Of a DNA stretch of 37,917 nt, positions 16,649 to 25,359 are shown one piece after another. The DNA comes from Acidobacteriota bacterium (GTDB lineage Bacteria; Acidobacteriota; Blastocatellia; RBC074). The notes beneath the pieces are model-generated. The model ran no database searches. It saw only the letters and a program-made list of their open reading frames with translations, and was not told where the DNA came from. The DNA lies in the NCBI GenBank assembly GCA_018269055.1, contig JAFDVI010000040.1:1-37917 (forward strand), given 5' to 3'. The position numbers were made by a program, and so were the translations under genes. How positions within the stretch are numbered: the first letter of the stretch is position 1; every line of letters begins with the position of its first letter.

Positions 16649-17467
16649 CTAACTCAAAGACTCGCCCAACAGCCGAAACTTCTGATACCGTTTCTCTAAT
16701 CGCTCTTCAACGGTCAAATCTCCGGAAGCAGCCAACACTCCGGCTAAATGATCACCAAGAATTGCAGATGCTTCGTCCCAATCCTCATGCGCGCCACCTT
16801 CAGGTTCAGCGACCACGTGGTCCACGATCCCCAGGCTCAGCAAATCGGGAGCGGTCATCTTCATACTCGCAGCCGCCTGCGGCGCAAGTTTCGCATCTTT
16901 CCATAAAATCGCCGCACAGCCTTCAGGAGTAATGACCGAATAAACAGCATTTTCCAGTATGCTGACGCTATCCCCAACGCCAATCGCCAAAGCTCCGCCG
17001 GAGCCTCCTTCACCCGTGACAGTAACAATGATTGGAACGCGAATCCGTGACATCTCTCTCAGGTTATACGCAATGGCTTCGGCCTGGCCACGCTCTTCAG
17101 CATCAATTCCTGGATAAGCGCCAGGCGTGTCAATCAAACAAAAAATTGGCCGGTTGAACTTCTCGGCCATTTTCATCACGCGCAAGGCTTTTCGATAGCC
17201 ATCCGGTTTCGGCATCCCAAAATTGCGAGCTTGGCGCTCTTTGAGATCTCTTCCCTTTTGGTGAGCTACGATTGCGATTGGCTTTCCTCGAAAATTGGCA
17301 ACCCCGGCAACGATTGCGGAGTCGTCACCGAATTTCCTATCGCCGTGCACTTCGACGAAATCTGTAAAAATGCGTTCAATAAAATCCAGCGCGTAAGGAC
17401 GGCGATCATGTCTGGCCAATTTTACGCGCTCAATGGCTTCCAAAGGAACGATTTGCAGTTGATTCAT
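16649..17467 (-). CDS. accA: Acetyl-CoA carboxylase carboxyltransferase subunit alpha
   Basis: AccA with AccD transfers the carboxyl group from biotinylated BCCP to acetyl-CoA, the first step of fatty acid synthesis. Recognisable parts are ARHDRRPYALDF, FVEVHGDRKFGDD, GRDLKERQARNFGMPKPDGYRKA (interrupted here only for length), DTPGAYPGIDAEERGQ and GEGGSGGALAIGVGD. The protein is 272 residues, against about 319 in E. coli. The missing part is the N-terminal helical region of about 55 residues. It cannot be recovered by a longer frame, because the dnaE stop is in the same frame 27 nt upstream. The dnaE-accA order is conserved with E. coli. Confidence 0.93.
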   Translation of the reverse strand: MNQLQIVPLEAIERVKLARHDRRPYALDFIERIFTDFVEVHGDRKFGDDSAIVAGVANFRGKPIAIVAHQKGRDLKERQARNFGMPKPDGYRKALRVMKMAEKFNRPIFCLIDTPGAYPGIDAEERGQAEAIAYNLREMSRIRVPIIVTVTGEGGSGGALAIGVGDSVSILENAVYSVITPEGCAAILWKDAKLAPQAAASMKMTAPDLLSLGIVDHVVAEPEGGAHEDWDEASAILGDHLAGVLAASGDLTVEERLEKRYQKFRLLGESLS

Positions 17468-17494
17468 AATTGATGGTTGATCTGAAAAAGTTGG

Positions 17495-20400
17495 TTAAAA
17501 TTCGGAGGGATACTCGTTCATCACAAGTTCCACCTGCCAGGAAGAATCTATTTGTTCGATCTGCTCTGTTAACGATGTGGAGGCACTCACTCTATAAAAT
17601 TGGTTAGGTCTCAATCGGACTACGAAACCGTCTCGCGTAGCAACCTCAAAGAACAGCGGCGTGCCACCGGAATTAGATCCTATCAAATCATTCAACCGCT
17701 GCAAGTTCTGTTGAGCAACGGACGACTCTTTCATCTTAACGACCATCACACGAGCGGCTCTAACTTTCGCGCTTTCCAACGGAATAATCTCCTGCGCAAT
17801 GATGGATGCATCCGTTTCATCGTTCAACTCAAGTTTTCCCTTGATAAGCACCGCCTCGTCATTTTGAATCAGGGTCTTATATTTGTTGAACTGTTCCGGC
17901 CAGCAAACGATCTTCACAGCCCCAAACTGATCTTCCAGGCGGAACAAGGCAAAGCGATCACCTTTTTTGGTCGTTTTCGCCGCAACCTCCAAAATCACTC
18001 CGCCCATTGAGATAATTTCTCCGGGAGCAAACTGAGTGATATTTCCGCTGTCGGCTTTAGCCATGGCCTTAATCGAATCAGCATACTCTTCCAACGGGTG
18101 CCCACTGGCATAAAATCCCAAAGCGTCTTTTTCATATGCCAGCAGTTCTTTATGACTCCAGGCTTTGACGTTTGGCAGAGGGGGGTCAGCAGAAGCTGCG
18201 GGGTCCGCTCCCATCAAACTGGCAAAAAGATCTGTTTGTCCGGAAAGCCGATCTCGCTGGGATTTCGCCCCTGACTCAATTGATTTGTCCAAAACCGCGA
18301 GTAAAGCTGCACGGTTCTGCGAAGCATAATCAAATGCTCCGGATTTCACCAATGATTCCAATACGCGTTTGTTGACGGCTCGCTGATCCACGCGCTCAGC
18401 AAAATCAAAAAGCGATTTGAAAGGGCCGCCTTCCTGACGAGCGGCGATGATCAATTGCACGGCAGACGACCCCAACCCTTTAATCGCCGCCAAACCAAAC
18501 CGTATTGCCTGGCCGACGGGCGTAAAACCTTCATTACTGGAATTCACATCGGGTGGCAAAAGACTGATCCCGAAGGTCTTCATTTCGGCAATGTACCTGG
18601 AGAGTTTATCGGAGTTGGAGATTTCATTCGAAAGGACGGCAGCGTAAAAATGAGTCGGATAATGTGCTTTCAGGTAGGCTGTCTGGTAAGCCAGATAGGC
18701 GTAGGCAAACGAGTGAGACCGGTTAAAACCATAATCTGCAAACTGCGCCATCAAGGTGAAGATCGTTTTGGCTTTGGATTCAGGAATTCCGCGCTCTACC
18801 GCCCCGTTCACGAATTTTTCTTCGTGAAGCGCCATCTCTTCCTTTTTCTTTTTCCCCATCGCACGGCGCATCAGGTCGGCTTCACCGAGCGAATATCCGG
18901 CCAGCTTTTGCGCCAACTGCATAATCTGCTCCTGGTAAACCAAAATGCCGTAGGTATTTTCAAGAATCTCCTTCATCTGCGGAACGATGTAGGTGACTTT
19001 GCGGCGTCCGTGACGCCGCTCGATGTAATCATCCACCATTCCGCCATCAAGCGGCCCTGGGCGATACAGCGCGTTCAATGCAGACAAATCTTCCAGGCTT
19101 TCCGGCTTCAATTTGCGGCAAATTTCGACCATGCCGGAACTTTCAAATTGGAACACTGCATTGAGCAATCCGTCAGCGAAAAGCTTAAGGGTGGGAATGT
19201 CCTTCAAAGAAATCTCTGCCAGATTGAGGCGTATGCCAGTCTCCTTTTCAATTGTGCGCAAACAATCTTCGATAATGGTCAGCGTGGTCAGCGCCAAAAA
19301 ATCCATCTTCAGCATTCCGGTTTTTTCCAGGTCAGACATGACAAACTGTGTCACAAGTTCATCATTCTGGCCGGTACAGACCGGAATCAATTCGTGAAGC
19401 GGTTTGGGCGAAATTACAACCCCTGCGGCGTGAACGGATGAGTGCCTGGCGTTTCCTTCCAGTTTTCGAGCAATGTCAATCAACTCTGCCACACGCTCAT
19501 CCGTCTCAATGGCTTTTTTCAAATCCGGATTCTGCTCGATTGCGGCGGAGATTGAGACGTTGCGCCCGCGCACCGGAGGCGGAATCATTTTGGCGACTTT
19601 TTCAACCTCCGCGTAGCTGATGACATCTGTTCCCATTGCCCGCCCAACGTCTTTGATCACAGCACGCGAAGCCATCGTCCCAAAAGTAATGATTTGACAG
19701 ACATTTTGCCGACCGTAAAAATCGCTGACATAATCAATGACTTCTCCGCGCCCACGGACACAAAAGTCAACGTCAATATCTGGCATAGTTACGCGCTCTG
19801 GGTTCAAGAAACGCTCGAATAGAAGGTCGTATTGTAGCGGATCAACATCCGTGATTTTCATGCAGTAGGCGACCAGGCTGCCAGCGGCGGAACCACGCCC
19901 TGGTCCAACGGGAATCCCTTTCCGCTTTGAGTAACGAATAAAATCCCAAACGATCAGGAAGTAACCCGGGAACCCCATGCGCTTGATCGTTGCAATCTCG
20001 TGAACGAGGCGATCTTTGTACTTTTCAAGCGGATGCCGTAAAGAGTTTGTGACTTGTAAGCCCTGCCAGACCTCTTGAAGCCGTTCTTCGTAACCATCCC
20101 AAACGACTTTTTCAAAATAGCTTTCAATCGTGAACCCATCGGGGACCGGGTAAGCAGGAACTTGATCAATTGTTTTCGGAAAAGCAAGATCGCACTTTTC
20201 GGCAATGTCCAAAGTTCGATACAGCAAATCCGGCTCTTCTCCAAAAACCTGCCACATCTCCTCTGCGGTTCGCACATAAAAATTTGGCGCGCCATAAGTC
20301 AAAAATTTCGGATCGTAGGACTTGCCTCGACCGATGCAAAGTAACATTTCGTGCGCTTTGACATCATCCGGCATCAAGTAATGTGAATCGTTTGTGGCGA

Positions 20401-21019
20401 CAATCGGGACGCCCGTTTTTTTCGAAAGTTCAACCATTGGCTTGCGGATGCGATGCTGAGCATCAAGGCCATGCTCCTGAATTTCCAGGTAATAATTTCC
20501 TTTGCCGAGAATGTCTTGAAACTCCAGCGCCTCTTTGGCTGCCGCATCGAATTTGTCACGAAGCAACAGGTAAGGCGGAACTCCGCTGATGCAGGCGGAA
20601 AGCCCAATGATTCCCTCGCTATGTTTCGCCAATAACTCCTTATCAATTCTGGGTTTTCGCCAAAACCCCTCGGTGTAGGCGTAGGAAGAAAGCTTTACCA
20701 AGTTGTGATATCCGGCCAGATTTTTGGCTAACAGGACGATGTGGTTGGTGGCTTTGTCGCCCGGTTGAAGGTTCGTTTCTCCTTTTTCGAGGCGACTGCC
20801 GCGAGCAATGTAGGCCTCAATTCCAATGATAGGCTTCACGCCTTCAGCCTTCATTTTGTTGTAGAAAGAAAGTGAACCATACAAATTTCCGTGATCCGTA
20901 ATTGCAACCGCTGGCATTTTCAGTTCGGCGATTCGCTTGGCTAAAGGGCCGATTTTGATGGCACCGTCTAACAGGCTGTAATCCGTATGCAGATGCAGGT
21001 GAACGAACTGCTTTTCCAT
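17495..21019 (-). CDS. dnaE: DNA polymerase III subunit alpha DnaE
   Basis: This is the replicative polymerase of the DnaE type, 1174 residues from the ATG at 21019. An in-frame TTG at 21034 would add five residues. Domains in order: PHP (1-280), polymerase core with the catalytic PDIDVDF (near residue 400), helix-hairpin-helix region with RSHSFAYAYLAYQTAYLKAHYP, OB fold (about 985-1065) and a C-terminal tau-binding region. The PHP domain keeps all candidate metal ligands: H9, H11, D18, H43, E68, H93, C143, D211 and H213. E. coli DnaE lacks several of these, as I recall its sequence, so this PHP may be catalytically active. It is followed by accA after 27 nt. Confidence 0.97.
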   Translation of the reverse strand: MEKQFVHLHLHTDYSLLDGAIKIGPLAKRIAELKMPAVAITDHGNLYGSLSFYNKMKAEGVKPIIGIEAYIARGSRLEKGETNLQPGDKATNHIVLLAKNLAGYHNLVKLSSYAYTEGFWRKPRIDKELLAKHSEGIIGLSACISGVPPYLLLRDKFDAAAKEALEFQDILGKGNYYLEIQEHGLDAQHRIRKPMVELSKKTGVPIVATNDSHYLMPDDVKAHEMLLCIGRGKSYDPKFLTYGAPNFYVRTAEEMWQVFGEEPDLLYRTLDIAEKCDLAFPKTIDQVPAYPVPDGFTIESYFEKVVWDGYEERLQEVWQGLQVTNSLRHPLEKYKDRLVHEIATIKRMGFPGYFLIVWDFIRYSKRKGIPVGPGRGSAAGSLVAYCMKITDVDPLQYDLLFERFLNPERVTMPDIDVDFCVRGRGEVIDYVSDFYGRQNVCQIITFGTMASRAVIKDVGRAMGTDVISYAEVEKVAKMIPPPVRGRNVSISAAIEQNPDLKKAIETDERVAELIDIARKLEGNARHSSVHAAGVVISPKPLHELIPVCTGQNDELVTQFVMSDLEKTGMLKMDFLALTTLTIIEDCLRTIEKETGIRLNLAEISLKDIPTLKLFADGLLNAVFQFESSGMVEICRKLKPESLEDLSALNALYRPGPLDGGMVDDYIERRHGRRKVTYIVPQMKEILENTYGILVYQEQIMQLAQKLAGYSLGEADLMRRAMGKKKKEEMALHEEKFVNGAVERGIPESKAKTIFTLMAQFADYGFNRSHSFAYAYLAYQTAYLKAHYPTHFYAAVLSNEISNSDKLSRYIAEMKTFGISLLPPDVNSSNEGFTPVGQAIRFGLAAIKGLGSSAVQLIIAARQEGGPFKSLFDFAERVDQRAVNKRVLESLVKSGAFDYASQNRAALLAVLDKSIESGAKSQRDRLSGQTDLFASLMGADPAASADPPLPNVKAWSHKELLAYEKDALGFYASGHPLEEYADSIKAMAKADSGNITQFAPGEIISMGGVILEVAAKTTKKGDRFALFRLEDQFGAVKIVCWPEQFNKYKTLIQNDEAVLIKGKLELNDETDASIIAQEIIPLESAKVRAARVMVVKMKESSVAQQNLQRLNDLIGSNSGGTPLFFEVATRDGFVVRLRPNQFYRVSASTSLTEQIEQIDSSWQVELVMNEYPSEF

Positions 21020-21057
21020 AATTGTTTTAAGCAATAGATAAATTGATGATTAGTCTT

Positions 21058-21183
21058 ATGATAAGCGAATTGATCGCTGATTAACCGCTCGATTTAAGCA
21101 TTCGTGCGCGTGTGGTTAAAGCCCGTGCTTAATCGAGCTTAAACATAGCGATTGCTTAAAGCATCGCCATTAAGCAGTCGCTA
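21058..21183. repeat. Cluster of nested inverted repeats between guaA and dnaE
   Basis: Several stem-forming units are packed into about 125 bp. AGCGA/TCGCT lies near 21063-21077. GCTCGATTTAAGCA (near 21086-21100) pairs with TGCTTAATCGAGC (21126-21138) with one unpaired base. TAGCGATTGCTTAA (21146-21159) pairs with TTAAGCAGTCGCTA (21170-21183) with a single G-U position. The elements share TTAAGC and ATCG words. The last stem contains the guaA stop codon and could end guaA transcription, although no long T tract follows on the minus strand. Confidence 0.65.
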
Positions 21184-22722
21184 TTCCCATTCAATTGTGC
21201 TCGGTGGTTTTGAGCTGATGTCATAAACAACTCTGTTTATGCCTCGCACTTCACTGACGATCCGGCGACTGATGTTTTCCAAAACCTCATGAGGAATCTT
21301 CGCCCAATCGGCAGTCATTCCGTCGGAACTCTCTACAGCCCGTACGGCAATGGCATTTTCGTATGTTCTGTAATCGCCCATAACTCCAACAGTTTGAATG
21401 GGAAGCAAAACAGCGAACGCCTGCCAAACTTTTTGGTACAGCCCTGCATTTTTAATTTCTTCCATCACCACGTTATCAGCCTCTTGTAGAAGCCTGATCT
21501 TGGTTTCATCCACAGGCCCCAAAATTCTGACGGCCAAACCCGGACCAGGAAACGGCTGGCGATTAATAAGCATTTCCGGCAAGCCCAATTCTCGACCGAC
21601 AGCGCGAACTTCATCTTTGAAAAGCTCACGTAACGGCTCAACGAGTTTAAGCCTCATCTTTTCCGGCAGGCCGCCGACGTTGTGGTGACTCTTAATCACT
21701 GCCGAAGGGCCTTTAACAGAAACGGATTCGATGACATCCGGATACAGCGTCCCCTGAACCAAAAAATCCACATTGCTTAACTTGTTGGCTTCTTCCTGGA
21801 AAACTTCAATGAATTCATTGCCGATAATTTTTCGCTTGCGCTCAGGATCGGCTACATCTTTGAGGGCAGTCAGAAATCGTTCACCAGCGCCGATGCCTTT
21901 GACGTTCAGTTCGCCGTAATCCCGAAAAGCTTCGAGCACTTTTTCGAACTCATTTTTTCTGAGCAGGCCGTTGTCCACAAAAATACAGGTCAGGCGATCT
22001 CCGATCGCGCGCGAAACCAAGGCTGCGGCGACCGAAGAATCCACCCCTCCAGACAATCCACAAACGGCGTGCCTGTCGTCAATTTGCTCACGAATTCGTT
22101 CTACTTCCGACTGAACAAATGAAGCTGGCGTCCAGTCCGCGTGACAACCGCAAATGTTGCGAACAAAATTTTCCAAAATCTGCTTGCCGTTTGGGGTGTG
22201 TGCGACTTCGGGATGGAACTGTAAGCCATAGATTCTGCTCGAATTATTTTCAACCGCGCCCAGCGCATTTTCCGTGCCTGCAATCACTTGAAAGCCCGAT
22301 GGCGGGCTGGTCACGTGGTCGCCGTGACTCATCCAAACTTGAAACTCGGATGGCAATCCGGCCAGAAGCTGCCCTTCGCTGCTCAATTTCACTTTTGCCG
22401 AGCCGTATTCACGACGAGAAGAGGACTCGACCTTTCCGCCCAGAAAATAGCTAATCAGTTGCAAGCCATAACAAATTCCGAGCAAAGGAACGCCGAGCTT
22501 CAGAACATTGGGCGAACAATGCGGCGCACCTTCTTCATAAACAGAACTGGGGCCACCGGATAGTACAATTCCCGCAGGCTTCATCTTCTGAAGCGCTTCA
22601 ATTGAAGTATTGAAAGGATGAATTTCGCAATAAACGCCGACTTCACGAATACGCCGGGCAATAAGCTGGGTGTACTGAGACCCGAAATCGAGAATGATGA
22701 TCGTCTCGAAGTTCTTGGACAC
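21181..22722 (-). CDS. guaA: GMP synthase (glutamine-hydrolysing) GuaA
   Basis: GuaA converts XMP, ATP and glutamine to GMP. The 513-residue protein has an N-terminal class-I glutamine amidotransferase domain with nucleophile C84 (GICYGLQ) and the His/Glu pair in LQFHPEVAHT. The ATP-pyrophosphatase domain has the PP-loop GLSGGVDSSVAA, and a C-terminal dimerisation domain ends in the family signature SSKPPSTIEWE. The start is a GTG at 22722 preceded by AAAGGAG at good spacing, followed directly by the typical SKNFETIIILDFGSQ. The gene appears monocistronic with its own promoter. Confidence 0.97.
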   Translation of the reverse strand: MSKNFETIIILDFGSQYTQLIARRIREVGVYCEIHPFNTSIEALQKMKPAGIVLSGGPSSVYEEGAPHCSPNVLKLGVPLLGICYGLQLISYFLGGKVESSSRREYGSAKVKLSSEGQLLAGLPSEFQVWMSHGDHVTSPPSGFQVIAGTENALGAVENNSSRIYGLQFHPEVAHTPNGKQILENFVRNICGCHADWTPASFVQSEVERIREQIDDRHAVCGLSGGVDSSVAAALVSRAIGDRLTCIFVDNGLLRKNEFEKVLEAFRDYGELNVKGIGAGERFLTALKDVADPERKRKIIGNEFIEVFQEEANKLSNVDFLVQGTLYPDVIESVSVKGPSAVIKSHHNVGGLPEKMRLKLVEPLRELFKDEVRAVGRELGLPEMLINRQPFPGPGLAVRILGPVDETKIRLLQEADNVVMEEIKNAGLYQKVWQAFAVLLPIQTVGVMGDYRTYENAIAVRAVESSDGMTADWAKIPHEVLENISRRIVSEVRGINRVVYDISSKPPSTIEWE

Positions 22723-22772
22723 GAGATCGCTCCTTTGGTCAAAAGTTAGTTGGATTGTGTCAGTGATGTCGG

Positions 22773-22801
22773 AGTATAAGCGAGAGCGATGATGACCTCA
22801 A
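22773..22801 (-). promoter_or_regulatory. Candidate guaA promoter
   Basis: Read on the minus strand: TTGAGG (22801-22796), a 17-bp spacer, then TATACT (22778-22773). Transcription would start near 22766, about 44 nt before the GTG. The spacer and -35 lie inside the inverted repeat at 22782-22820. Confidence 0.55.
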
Positions 22802-22820
22802 TCAAGGCATCATCGCTCTC
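22782..22820. repeat. 13-bp perfect inverted repeat over the guaA promoter, after pssA
   Basis: GAGAGCGATGATG (22782-22794) and CATCATCGCTCTC (22808-22820) form a perfect 13-bp stem. CCT/AGG can extend it inward across one bulged base. It lies 28 nt after the pssA stop, so it could end the psd-pssA transcript, but no T tract follows. It also covers the guaA -35 and spacer and could be an operator. Confidence 0.75.
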
Positions 22821-22848
22821 AGCGAGTTGAGCTAAAAAGCAGAAATTT

Positions 22849-23751
22849 TTATTCGGCTGATATTGAGCGTGGTTGATCTTCCGCGACAGAAGAACGTCGA
22901 AAAGGGCGACTAACGAGGTTCCACAGCTTGATCAGTGGCCCGTGAGAAACATAAACCGTAGCCAAAATGAGCAAAACCCATTGCGAATAAAACCAAATTC
23001 CGGCCAACAGTAAAGACAACAAAGGCAGCGTAATGAAAGGCTTATTGCTTTTGGGGCCAATGTTTTTGAAGCTGGTGTAGCGAAACGTGCTGACCATCAA
23101 TACCGCCAGCGCAGACATTCCGACAATGAGCGCCCAACTATAAATTTCCAGTTGATCAGCTTTGAATGTCGGTAATGGGCGAGGGGCAAAATGTATAACG
23201 GAAGCCAGCATGGTTGCAGCAGCGGGTATTGGTAATCCGACAAAATATCGTTTGTCCAGCTTTGGCGATTTCCCTGGGTCGGAAAATCTGGGCGCTCTTG
23301 CCATGACATTGAAACGGGCCAACCGCAATGCGCCACAAATTAAGAAAAAGAACGATACTCCCCAAGCAACCCGCTCAAGGCCAGGCGTTGAGCCGTAGCC
23401 CCAAGTGTAGGCCACAACCGCCGGCGCAATGCCAAACGTCAAAACATCGGCGATGCTGTCAAGTTCAACTCCAAAATCACTGGTGGCTTTGGTCATACGG
23501 GCGATTCGTCCATCCAGCCCGTCCAGCAAAAAAGCCAGACCGATTGCTCGCGAGGCGTTGTCAAAAAGGTGTGTGGCTTGGGCCAATTGGCCGGGTTCAT
23601 CCAAAAGCTGATACGCTTTTGCAGAGTTAATCACAGCGTAAAATCCGCAAAGAATGTTGCCAATCGTGAAGGCGCTTGGAATGATGTAGATGCCTTTTTT
23701 GATTCCACGCCGAGGCGGATTGGCCTGGGACTCTTCGTTGAAATCGCTCAT
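22849..23751 (-). CDS. pssA: CDP-diacylglycerol-serine O-phosphatidyltransferase PssA
   Basis: PssA makes phosphatidylserine from CDP-diacylglycerol and serine in the inner membrane. The 300-residue protein carries the CDP-alcohol phosphotransferase motif DG-x2-GR-x8-G-x3-D-x3-D, seen as DGLDGRIARMTK followed by SDFGVELDSIAD. About eight hydrophobic segments follow the N-terminal basic stretch. The ATG overlaps the psd stop by 4 nt (ATGA), so the two are coupled. Together they give the two-step route to phosphatidylethanolamine. The charged N-terminus (about 20 residues) and the C-terminal tail are cytoplasmic by the positive-inside rule. Confidence 0.93.
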   Translation of the reverse strand: MSDFNEESQANPPRRGIKKGIYIIPSAFTIGNILCGFYAVINSAKAYQLLDEPGQLAQATHLFDNASRAIGLAFLLDGLDGRIARMTKATSDFGVELDSIADVLTFGIAPAVVAYTWGYGSTPGLERVAWGVSFFFLICGALRLARFNVMARAPRFSDPGKSPKLDKRYFVGLPIPAAATMLASVIHFAPRPLPTFKADQLEIYSWALIVGMSALAVLMVSTFRYTSFKNIGPKSNKPFITLPLLSLLLAGIWFYSQWVLLILATVYVSHGPLIKLWNLVSRPFRRSSVAEDQPRSISAE

Positions 23752-24398
23752 TCAGCCCCCTCTCCTGCTAGAATTTTTCCCAGGACTGTGATGCCACCTT
23801 TTGCGCGCTGGCCTTTTTTGACCATCACAGTCACCTGTGGAGGAAGAATCACATCAACACGCGAGCCAAACTTGATGTACCCAACCCGCTCGCCGCATTT
23901 GATGGTATCACCAACTTTTTTCCAAAAAACAATTCGACGCGCGATCAGCCCGGCAATCTGTTTGAAGACGATTTTGGCGTAACGATTTTCAACCGCAATC
24001 ACTGTTTGCTCATTTTCAACTGAAGCGCGTTGGGCTGTGGCGACCAGGAACTTTCCCGGACGATAATCATAATAGGTGATTGATCCGGCCAGCGGCGAAC
24101 GGTTGACGTGAACGTCGAAAATCGAAAGAAAAATACTGATCAGTGTTCCTGCCTGTTCGTTATTCGGATCAACGGACCTGAGCACGACAATCAATCCGTC
24201 AGCCGGTGAAACCACTGTTTTTTCATCGGTAGAAATCTCGCGGTCCGGATTACGAAAAAAGAATGCCACAAATGCGGCAAGAAACAGGAAAAGTCCGGCG
24301 ATCCAAAAAAATGCTGGCACAATCAACCAGCCCAAAAACAGGCAAATGATGCTCAAAACAACGAGCGGAACGATGAAGGTATAAGCGTCGCGAAGCAA
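23748..24398 (-). CDS. psd: Phosphatidylserine decarboxylase proenzyme Psd
   Basis: Psd removes CO2 from phosphatidylserine to give phosphatidylethanolamine, using a pyruvoyl group formed by self-cleavage. This 216-residue protein is the short (type II-like) form. Two N-terminal membrane segments (about 5-50) are followed by the RNPDRE box, SPADG, FDVHVNRSP and the cleavage region KFGSRVDV, where cleavage falls at Gly-Ser. The start is a TTG at 24398 with AGGAG about 7 nt upstream. No upstream ATG fits better. It overlaps pssA by 4 nt. No terminator separates it from pssA. Confidence 0.93.
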   Translation of the reverse strand: MLRDAYTFIVPLVVLSIICLFLGWLIVPAFFWIAGLFLFLAAFVAFFFRNPDREISTDEKTVVSPADGLIVVLRSVDPNNEQAGTLISIFLSIFDVHVNRSPLAGSITYYDYRPGKFLVATAQRASVENEQTVIAVENRYAKIVFKQIAGLIARRIVFWKKVGDTIKCGERVGYIKFGSRVDVILPPQVTVMVKKGQRAKGGITVLGKILAGEGAE

Positions 24399-24476
24399 TG
24401 TTCGGCTCCTGAATAAGTTGAATGAATTGCTGATTAGTTTTGACGAGCCCAGAGATTATCAGGCTGAACAATAAAA

Positions 24477-24509
24477 GAAAACGGGGACATTTTTTGTGCC
24501 CCCGTTTTC
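24477..24509 (-). terminator. Rho-independent terminator after the DUF465 gene
   Basis: GAAAACGGGG (24477-24486) and CCCCGTTTTC (24500-24509) form a 10-bp stem that continues as ACA/TGT across a two-base bulge. On the minus strand TTTTATTG follows. It separates the DUF465 gene from psd. Confidence 0.8.
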
Positions 24510-24541
24510 TTCCAGTCGGATATTTTTGAAGCTACATCAGC

Positions 24542-24784
24542 TTAGTGCGATGTCGCGCTAGTCTTATATTGACTAAGAATGATCTCCATTTGGTCTTTTA
24601 GGTGAAGCTTCTTTTTTTTCAGAATCACCTCTTCGTTTTTTTCGTCCTCGTTCGGATGCGATAAAGACAAAAGCTCGCTCAATCTTGCATCATATTTGTG
24701 ATGTTCGTTGGCGAGCTCTCGGTAATGTTCATCATTTGCTATTAGGTAGTCTTTCAAAGCAGTTTCGCTAGCTGGAACGCTCAT
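24542..24784 (-). CDS. DUF465 (YdcH-like) small protein
   Basis: This 80-residue, mostly helical protein has the family pattern of DUF465/YdcH. An N-terminal helix carries HYRELANEHHKYDARLSEL. A loop with HPNEDEKNEE follows, then the signature ILKKKKLHLKDQMEIIL. Function is unknown; members are small, charged and widespread in proteobacteria and related groups. AAAGGAGG lies 8 nt before the ATG, a very strong ribosome-binding site that suggests high expression. The gene has its own candidate promoter and terminator, so it is probably a single-gene unit. Confidence 0.88.
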   Translation of the reverse strand: MSVPASETALKDYLIANDEHYRELANEHHKYDARLSELLSLSHPNEDEKNEEVILKKKKLHLKDQMEIILSQYKTSATSH

Positions 24785-24859
24785 TGGCTTTTCCTCCTTT
24801 GGAGTTAAAAGTTGCCGATGTTTTGGTAGTTGCTTACCAGTTGTGTCTTCGATAGCCCG

Positions 24860-24888
24860 ATACTAGTACAAAGCCTACACGTCATCAA
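24860..24888 (-). promoter_or_regulatory. Candidate promoter of the DUF465 gene
   Basis: On the minus strand: TTGATG (24888-24883), a 17-bp spacer, then TAGTAT (24865-24860). The -35 overlaps the end of rimI. Transcription would start near 24853. Confidence 0.4.
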
Positions 24889-25352
24889 GGCTCTTGTTTC
24901 AGCGGGCCGGCAATTTTCTTTGCAAGAATTAGCGCGTCATCCAGCGGGTCTAGGTAATAATTTTTTCTTCGCCCGACGACCGTAAATCCTTGTTTTTCAT
25001 AGAGTGAGCGGGCGGCCGTGTTGCTGGACCGAACCTCTAAAAACGCCTGGGTTGCTCCTCGTTTCAGGGCAATCTGCTGCGCTTCTGCAAACAACTTCGT
25101 CGCCACTTCCGCCCTACGCCAATTTGGGGCAACCGCAACATTGTCTACCTCAAGTTCATCGGCCACGAGCCACCCAGAAAAACAGCCAATGACTTCAGAA
25201 TTTGCATTGAGCGCAACAAGCAATACAGAATTTTGCTCTTTACACAATTTTTCATAACTGCTTTCTCCGCGCGAATTGAGTTGGCAAAATCGCTCAAGCT
25301 CAACGACTGAGGGAATATGCCGGACAAGCATTTGTGTAATTGAAACTTCCAA
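24885..25352 (-). CDS. rimI: Ribosomal protein S18-alanine N-acetyltransferase RimI
   Basis: This 155-residue GNAT-fold acetyltransferase probably acetylates the N-terminus of S18 or other proteins. The acetyl-CoA loop is visible as VAPNWRRAEVATKL, with the family motifs DNVAVAPNWR, FLEVRSSNTAARSLYEKQGF and RKNYY. The start is a TTG at 25352. It restores the first strand (EVSITQMLVRHIPSV), and AAAGGG lies 11 nt upstream. The ATG at 25331 would cut into that strand. The gene follows tsaB by 7 nt, the common tsaB-rimI arrangement, so annotation as RimI rather than a generic GNAT is well supported by context. Confidence 0.9.
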   Translation of the reverse strand: MEVSITQMLVRHIPSVVELERFCQLNSRGESSYEKLCKEQNSVLLVALNANSEVIGCFSGWLVADELEVDNVAVAPNWRRAEVATKLFAEAQQIALKRGATQAFLEVRSSNTAARSLYEKQGFTVVGRRKNYYLDPLDDALILAKKIAGPLKQEP

Positions 25353-25359
25353 GCCGGAT

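Noticed and set aside
16811..16822. GACCACGTGGTC palindrome as a parS site (also CACGTG at 22312)
   Set aside because: It lacks the flanking TGTTTC/GAAACA arms of parS and lies inside accA (the other inside guaA).
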